In this document: positions 60,691 to 64,000 of the stretch, piece after piece
Numbering within the stretch: the first letter of the stretch is position 1
Layout: the number at the start of each line of letters is the position of its first letter
Assembly: GCF_027923705.1 (NCBI RefSeq)
Contig: NZ_AP026442.1
Span: forward strand, 992,001-1,056,000
Direction: 5' to 3'
Origin: Cellulomonas sp. NTE-D12
GTDB taxonomy: Bacteria > Actinomycetota > Actinomycetes > Actinomycetales > Cellulomonadaceae
DNA length: 64,000 bases
Notes under the pieces: model-generated
The model's database searches: none
What the model saw: only the letters and a program-made list of their open reading frames with translations
What the model was told of the DNA's origin: nothing
Made by a program: the position numbers and the translations under genes

Positions 60691-61821
60691 ATGCCCGCCG
60701 ACCTCGCCACGACGCCCGTCCCCGGCTTCCACGCCGTCGTCCCGGCGGGGGGTGCCGGCACCCGGCTGTGGCCGCTGTCCCGTGCGGGCCACCCGAAGTT
60801 CCTGCTCGACCTCACCGGGACGGGCCGCACGCTGCTGCAGGCGACGGTGGACCGGCTGACGCCGTTGACGGGCGCCGGAAACGTGCTCGTGGTGACGGGC
60901 GCTCGGCATGCCGCGGCCGTGGGCGGTCAGCTGCCCGAGCTGCTCGCCGACGGCACCGAGCGGGTGCTGGCCGAACCGTCGCCGCGGGACTCGATGGCCG
61001 CGATCGGGCTGGCGGCCGCGGTGCTGGAGCACCGGCACGGTCCGGACGTGGTGCTCGGCTCGTTCGCCGCCGACCACGTGATCAGCGGTGCCGAGGAGTT
61101 CGGCCGGGCGGTCCGTGAGGGTGTCGCGGCCGCGCGTGCCGGCTACGTCGCGACCATCGGCATCGCCGCCACCGAACCGTCCACCGCGTTCGGCTACGTG
61201 CACGCCGGTGCGCCGCTCGGGGTGCCCGAGGCGCCGAGCGCGCGCCACGTCGTGGGCTTCACCGAGAAGCCGGACGCGCAGACGGCCGCGGAGTACCTGG
61301 CGACGGGGGAGTACCGCTGGAACGCGGGCATGTTCATCGTCAAGGCGCAGGTGCTGCTCGACCACCTCGCCACGCAGCTGCCGGCACTGGCGGACGGCGT
61401 CCGCAAGCTCGCGCGGGTGTGGGACACCCCGGAGCGGGACGCTGCGCTGGCCCGGATCTGGCCGGGACTGACCAAGATCGCGATCGACCACGCGATCGCC
61501 GAACCGGTCGCCGCCGCGGGCGGCGTCGCCGTGGTGCCGGGCGAGTTCGGCTGGGACGACATCGGCGACTTCGCCTCGCTCGGTGCGCTGCTGCAGGCGG
61601 CGGGCGGCACGACGCTCGGCGACGACGCCGCGGTGCTGCGAGTCGACGCCGCCGACGCGTTGGTGGTGACCGGCGGTCGGACCGTCTCGGTGGTCGGGGT
61701 GCCGGGAGCCGTGGTGGTGGACACCGCCGACGCGGTGCTGGTCACCACCCGCGAGCACGCCCAGGCGGTGAAGGCTGCGGTCGACGGGTGGCGTGCCCGG
61801 GGCCGGGAGGACCTCCTCTGA
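60691..61821 (+). CDS. manC: Mannose-1-phosphate guanylyltransferase
   Basis: 376 residues. GGAGTRLWPLS (20-30) is the nucleotidyltransferase signature, with FGYVHAGAPLG and VVGFTEKPD (the F-V-E-K-P active-site motif with Thr for Val). It has no isomerase domain, so it is the single-function GDP-mannose pyrophosphorylase. GDP-mannose feeds mannolipids and mannosyltransferases such as that at 48368 and any LpqW-dependent pathway. Confidence 0.92.
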   Translation: MPADLATTPVPGFHAVVPAGGAGTRLWPLSRAGHPKFLLDLTGTGRTLLQATVDRLTPLTGAGNVLVVTGARHAAAVGGQLPELLADGTERVLAEPSPRDSMAAIGLAAAVLEHRHGPDVVLGSFAADHVISGAEEFGRAVREGVAAARAGYVATIGIAATEPSTAFGYVHAGAPLGVPEAPSARHVVGFTEKPDAQTAAEYLATGEYRWNAGMFIVKAQVLLDHLATQLPALADGVRKLARVWDTPERDAALARIWPGLTKIAIDHAIAEPVAAAGGVAVVPGEFGWDDIGDFASLGALLQAAGGTTLGDDAAVLRVDAADALVVTGGRTVSVVGVPGAVVVDTADAVLVTTREHAQAVKAAVDGWRARGREDLL

Positions 61822-61886
61822 CGGTACGGAGCAGCGGCGGGCGTCCGTCCGCTGGTCGCGCTCGGTGGGCCGCCACCGGCCGCGAC

Positions 61887-61892
61887 TAGGCT
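61887..61892 (+). promoter_or_regulatory. -10 hexamer TAGGCT for the M20 gene
   Basis: It ends six bases before GTG 61899. A 6-bp hairpin CGGTGG/CCACCG with loop GCCG (61863-61878) sits just upstream and may end the preceding transcript. Confidence 0.5.
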
Positions 61893-61898
61893 CGTCGT

Positions 61899-63200
61899 GT
61901 GTCGCAGCCCGAGCCGGATTCCGTGCTACCGCTCCAGCTGACGGCCTCGACCGACCCCGTGCCGCCGATCACCTCGTTGACACCGGCGCCCGAGACCGCG
62001 CCCGCGGCGCGCCTGCACGGCATCGTCGGCGCCCTCCGTCCGGAGCTCGTCGCGATCCGTCGTGACCTGCACGCCCACCCGGAGCTCGGCCGCACCGAGA
62101 AGCGCACCACGCGGGTGGTCGCCGACCGGCTGGCCGCCGCCGGGCTGCGTCCCCGGCTGCTGCCGGGCGCCGGGCTGCTGTGCGACCTCGGGCCCACCGG
62201 TCCGAACGTCCGTCGCGTCGCGCTGCGGGCCGACATCGACGCCCTCCCGGTGGTCGACCGCTGCGAGCTGCCGTGGAGCTCGACCGTCCGCAACGTCGCG
62301 CACGCCTGCGGCCACGACGTGCACACCACGGCGGTCCTCGGTGCCGGTCTCGCGCTGGCGCAGCTCGACGCGACGGGGGACCTGCGCACCGCGGTACGGC
62401 TGGTCTTCCAGCCGGCGGAGGAGGTCCAGCCGGGCGGGTCCATCGACGTGATGAACGCCGGCGGACTGGACGGCGTCGCCCAGATCTTCGCGGTGCACTG
62501 CGACCCCAAGCTCGACGTCGGCCTGGTCGGCACCCGGATCGGCCCGATCACCTCGGCGTCGGACGAGGTGTACGTCACCCTGACGGGGCCCGGTGGTCAC
62601 ACCTCGCGTCCGCACCTGACTGCCGACGTCGTGTTCGCCCTCGCCCAGGTGATCACCCAGGTGCCTGCCGTCCTCGGACGGCGGCTCGACCCGCGCTCGG
62701 GCGTCAACCTGACGTGGGGTGCTGTGCGCGCCGGCGCCGCACCCAACGCGATCCCGCCGACCGGCTCGCTGTCCGGCACCCTCCGCTGCCTCGACGTCCG
62801 CGCGTGGGAGCACGCCTCGGAGGTGTTCGAGTCCGCCGTGCGTGAGGTGGTCCAGCCCTACGGCGTCGAGCTCGAGGTCCGCCACGAGCGCGGTGTGCCG
62901 CCCGTGGAGAACGACGAGCGGAGCACCGCGGTGCTCGAGGCGGCCGCACGCGACGTGCTCGGCCCGGACGCCGTGACGCTGACCGAGCAGTCGCTCGGCG
63001 GCGAGGACTTCGCGTGGTACCTGACCAAGGTGCCGGGGGCGCTGGCCCGGCTCGGCACGCGGACCCCGGGCGGCCACACGTACGACATCCACCAGGGCGA
63101 CCTCCGGGTCGACGAGCGCGCGATCGAGGCGGGTGCGCTGCTGCTGGCCCGCACTGCGATGCTCGGCGGCCGGCACGAGCCCGTCGAGACGGTGCGCTGA
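61899..63200 (+). CDS. M20-family amidohydrolase (hippurate/IAA-amino-acid hydrolase type)
   Basis: 433 residues. LVAIRRDLHAHPELGRTEKRTTRVVADRL at the start, metal-binding HACGHDVHTTAVLGAG and VFQPAEEVQPGG, and C-terminal SLGGEDFAWYLTKVPGALARLGT are the amidohydrolase (M20D) signatures. It hydrolyses N-acyl amino acids or related amides; real substrate unknown. A ~45-residue N-terminal extension precedes the conserved start. Confidence 0.9.
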   Translation: MSQPEPDSVLPLQLTASTDPVPPITSLTPAPETAPAARLHGIVGALRPELVAIRRDLHAHPELGRTEKRTTRVVADRLAAAGLRPRLLPGAGLLCDLGPTGPNVRRVALRADIDALPVVDRCELPWSSTVRNVAHACGHDVHTTAVLGAGLALAQLDATGDLRTAVRLVFQPAEEVQPGGSIDVMNAGGLDGVAQIFAVHCDPKLDVGLVGTRIGPITSASDEVYVTLTGPGGHTSRPHLTADVVFALAQVITQVPAVLGRRLDPRSGVNLTWGAVRAGAAPNAIPPTGSLSGTLRCLDVRAWEHASEVFESAVREVVQPYGVELEVRHERGVPPVENDERSTAVLEAAARDVLGPDAVTLTEQSLGGEDFAWYLTKVPGALARLGTRTPGGHTYDIHQGDLRVDERAIEAGALLLARTAMLGGRHEPVETVR

Positions 63201-63252
63201 GCGCCGTACCGCTGGGACAGTCACCCGTCCGGCGGTGTGCGCGGCCGGTCCA

Positions 63253-63298
63253 GGTACCAATGCGGTAACGGATGCTCGATCGATACCGCCAGGTAACG
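63253..63298 (+). promoter_or_regulatory. Cluster of GGTA-type elements upstream of the BMP gene
   Basis: GGTACC (63253-63258), GCGGTA (63262-63267) with its inverse TACCGC (63284-63289), GGTAACG at 63264-63270 and again at 63292-63298, and GATCGATA (63278-63285). All are within 46 bases, just upstream of the -10. Confidence 0.45.
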
Positions 63299-63319
63299 CT
63301 ACGGACACGCGCCGCTCAC

Positions 63320-63325
63320 TAGGGT
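63320..63325 (+). promoter_or_regulatory. -10 hexamer TAGGGT for the BMP gene
   Basis: It predicts a leader of about 105 bases carrying AGGAG (63427-63431) before the GTG. Confidence 0.45.
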
Positions 63326-63436
63326 CGCGTCTGATCGATGCCGGTCGGCTTCCGACCCGGCGGCGGCGCAACGGCGCGTCGTCGCCGGTTCGGACCCCTG
63401 GCCACCGGCGCGGCGACGAGAACCCCAGGAGACCCA

Positions 63437-64000
63437 GTGAAGAACGTGATTCGAGCGGCGGCGCTGACCGGCGCGATCGCCCTCGCGCTCGCGGCGTGCG
63501 GCAGCGCCCCGACGACCGGTGGTTCGACCTCGTCGGCAGCCGCCAGCGGTGCAGCCAGCTCCAGCTTCAAGGGCTGCATCGTCTCCGACTCCGGCGGCTT
63601 CAACGACAAGTCCTTCAACGAGTCCGGCTTCCAGGGCCTGAAGGACGCCGCAGGCAAGCTGGGGATCCAGACGGCCAGCGCCGAGTCGAAGACGGACGAC
63701 GCGTACACGCCGAACATCCAGAACATGCTCAGCCAGAACTGCAACATCATCGTCACGGTCGGCTTCAAGCTGTCCACGGCGACCGGTGACGCCGCGAAGG
63801 CCAACACCAGCACCAAGTTCGCGCTCGTCGACGCTCAGCCGACCGACGCGCAGGGCAACGCGCTGACCCTGCCGAACGTCAAGCCCCTCGAGTTCGACAC
63901 CGCGCAGGCCGCGTACCTCGCCGGCTACCTCGCCGCGGGCATGTCGAAGACGGGCAAGGTCGGCACCTACGGCGGCCTGAAGATCCCGACGGTCACCGTG
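63437..64000 (+). CDS. BMP/PnrA-type nucleoside-binding lipoprotein, 5' part
   Basis: 188 codons to the window edge; the gene continues beyond. Signal peptide and lipobox ALAACG, Cys21. GCIVSDSGGFNDKSFNESGFQGLKDA is the BMP/PnrA opening with the conserved F-N-D-x-S-F-N ligand loop, then VGFKLSTATGDAAKANTSTKFALVDAQ and ETYG-like GTYGG. Such proteins bind purine nucleosides for an ABC importer, whose other genes should follow. AGGAG five bases before the GTG. Confidence 0.92.
   Translation, partial: MKNVIRAAALTGAIALALAACGSAPTTGGSTSSAAASGAASSSFKGCIVSDSGGFNDKSFNESGFQGLKDAAGKLGIQTASAESKTDDAYTPNIQNMLSQNCNIIVTVGFKLSTATGDAAKANTSTKFALVDAQPTDAQGNALTLPNVKPLEFDTAQAAYLAGYLAAGMSKTGKVGTYGGLKIPTVTV

Overview
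High-GC actinobacterial chromosome, probably a Cellulomonas-like member of the Micrococcales. This is inferred from the very high GC, abundant GTG starts, a mycothiol gene (mshB-like), an actinobacterial DapC/DapD/DapE set, a GH81 beta-1,3-glucanase, and many starts lying only 6-8 bases after a TANNNT -10 hexamer (leaderless transcripts). No rRNA, tRNA, CRISPR array, IS element or prophage was seen. Gene density is high and operons are tight, with ATGA, GTGA and TGATG overlaps. The species assignment is inference.

Layout. 1-3.5 kb: end of an ABC exporter, ychF and a GNAT acetyltransferase. 3.6-9.2 kb (minus strand): accessory genes, namely a secreted DUF4214 protein, a membrane-anchored PAF-AH-like hydrolase, an S53 peptidase, a TDT/TehA transporter and a VOC protein. 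9.3-14.4 kb: MFS transporter, DinB protein, Mg-type P-ATPase, and DedA on the opposite strand. 14.4-25.8 kb: two adjacent peptide-type ABC transporter clusters, each with a fused two-domain ATPase. 25.8-36.3 kb: a block resembling the M. tuberculosis Rv1165-Rv1178 neighbourhood (LpqW-like lipoprotein, typA, mshB, ferredoxin, dapC), interrupted by a large VanW-family protein. 36.5 kb: citrate synthase behind a strikingly operator-rich promoter. 37.9-41.4 kb: dapD, coupled to an SLT-like protein, divergent from gltD. 41.7-46.3 kb: three overlapping genes for a 7-TM processive family-2 glycosyltransferase, an HlyD-like protein and a GH81 endo-beta-1,3-glucanase. This is the best candidate for a little-described system here, a curdlan-type beta-1,3-glucan synthesis and release operon.

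46.3-57 kb resembles M. tuberculosis Rv1202-Rv1224: dapE, LOG protein, a DUF3117 protein, O-methyltransferase, sigE, anti-sigma and tatB, with a PIG-V-like membrane protein, M17 aminopeptidase, trpS, a 2H phosphoesterase and a YihY protein. 57-60.5 kb: sdhCDAB on the minus strand, with a palindromic operator in its leader. 60.7-64 kb: GDP-mannose pyrophosphorylase, an M20 amidohydrolase and the start of a BMP-type nucleoside-binding lipoprotein that runs off the window.

The genes join central carbon metabolism (gltA, sdh), lysine/DAP and cell-envelope synthesis (dapC/D/E, LpqW-like, VanW, PIG-V-like, manC, SLT-like), peptide uptake, envelope-stress control (sigE/anti-sigma) and an exopolysaccharide operon. 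Several promoters carry sequence that looks like specific operators: CRP/GlxR-type dyads at gltA and the glucan operon, an ECF promoter at sigE, and palindromes at gltA and sdh. All functional calls come from reading the translated sequence; no database search was possible.
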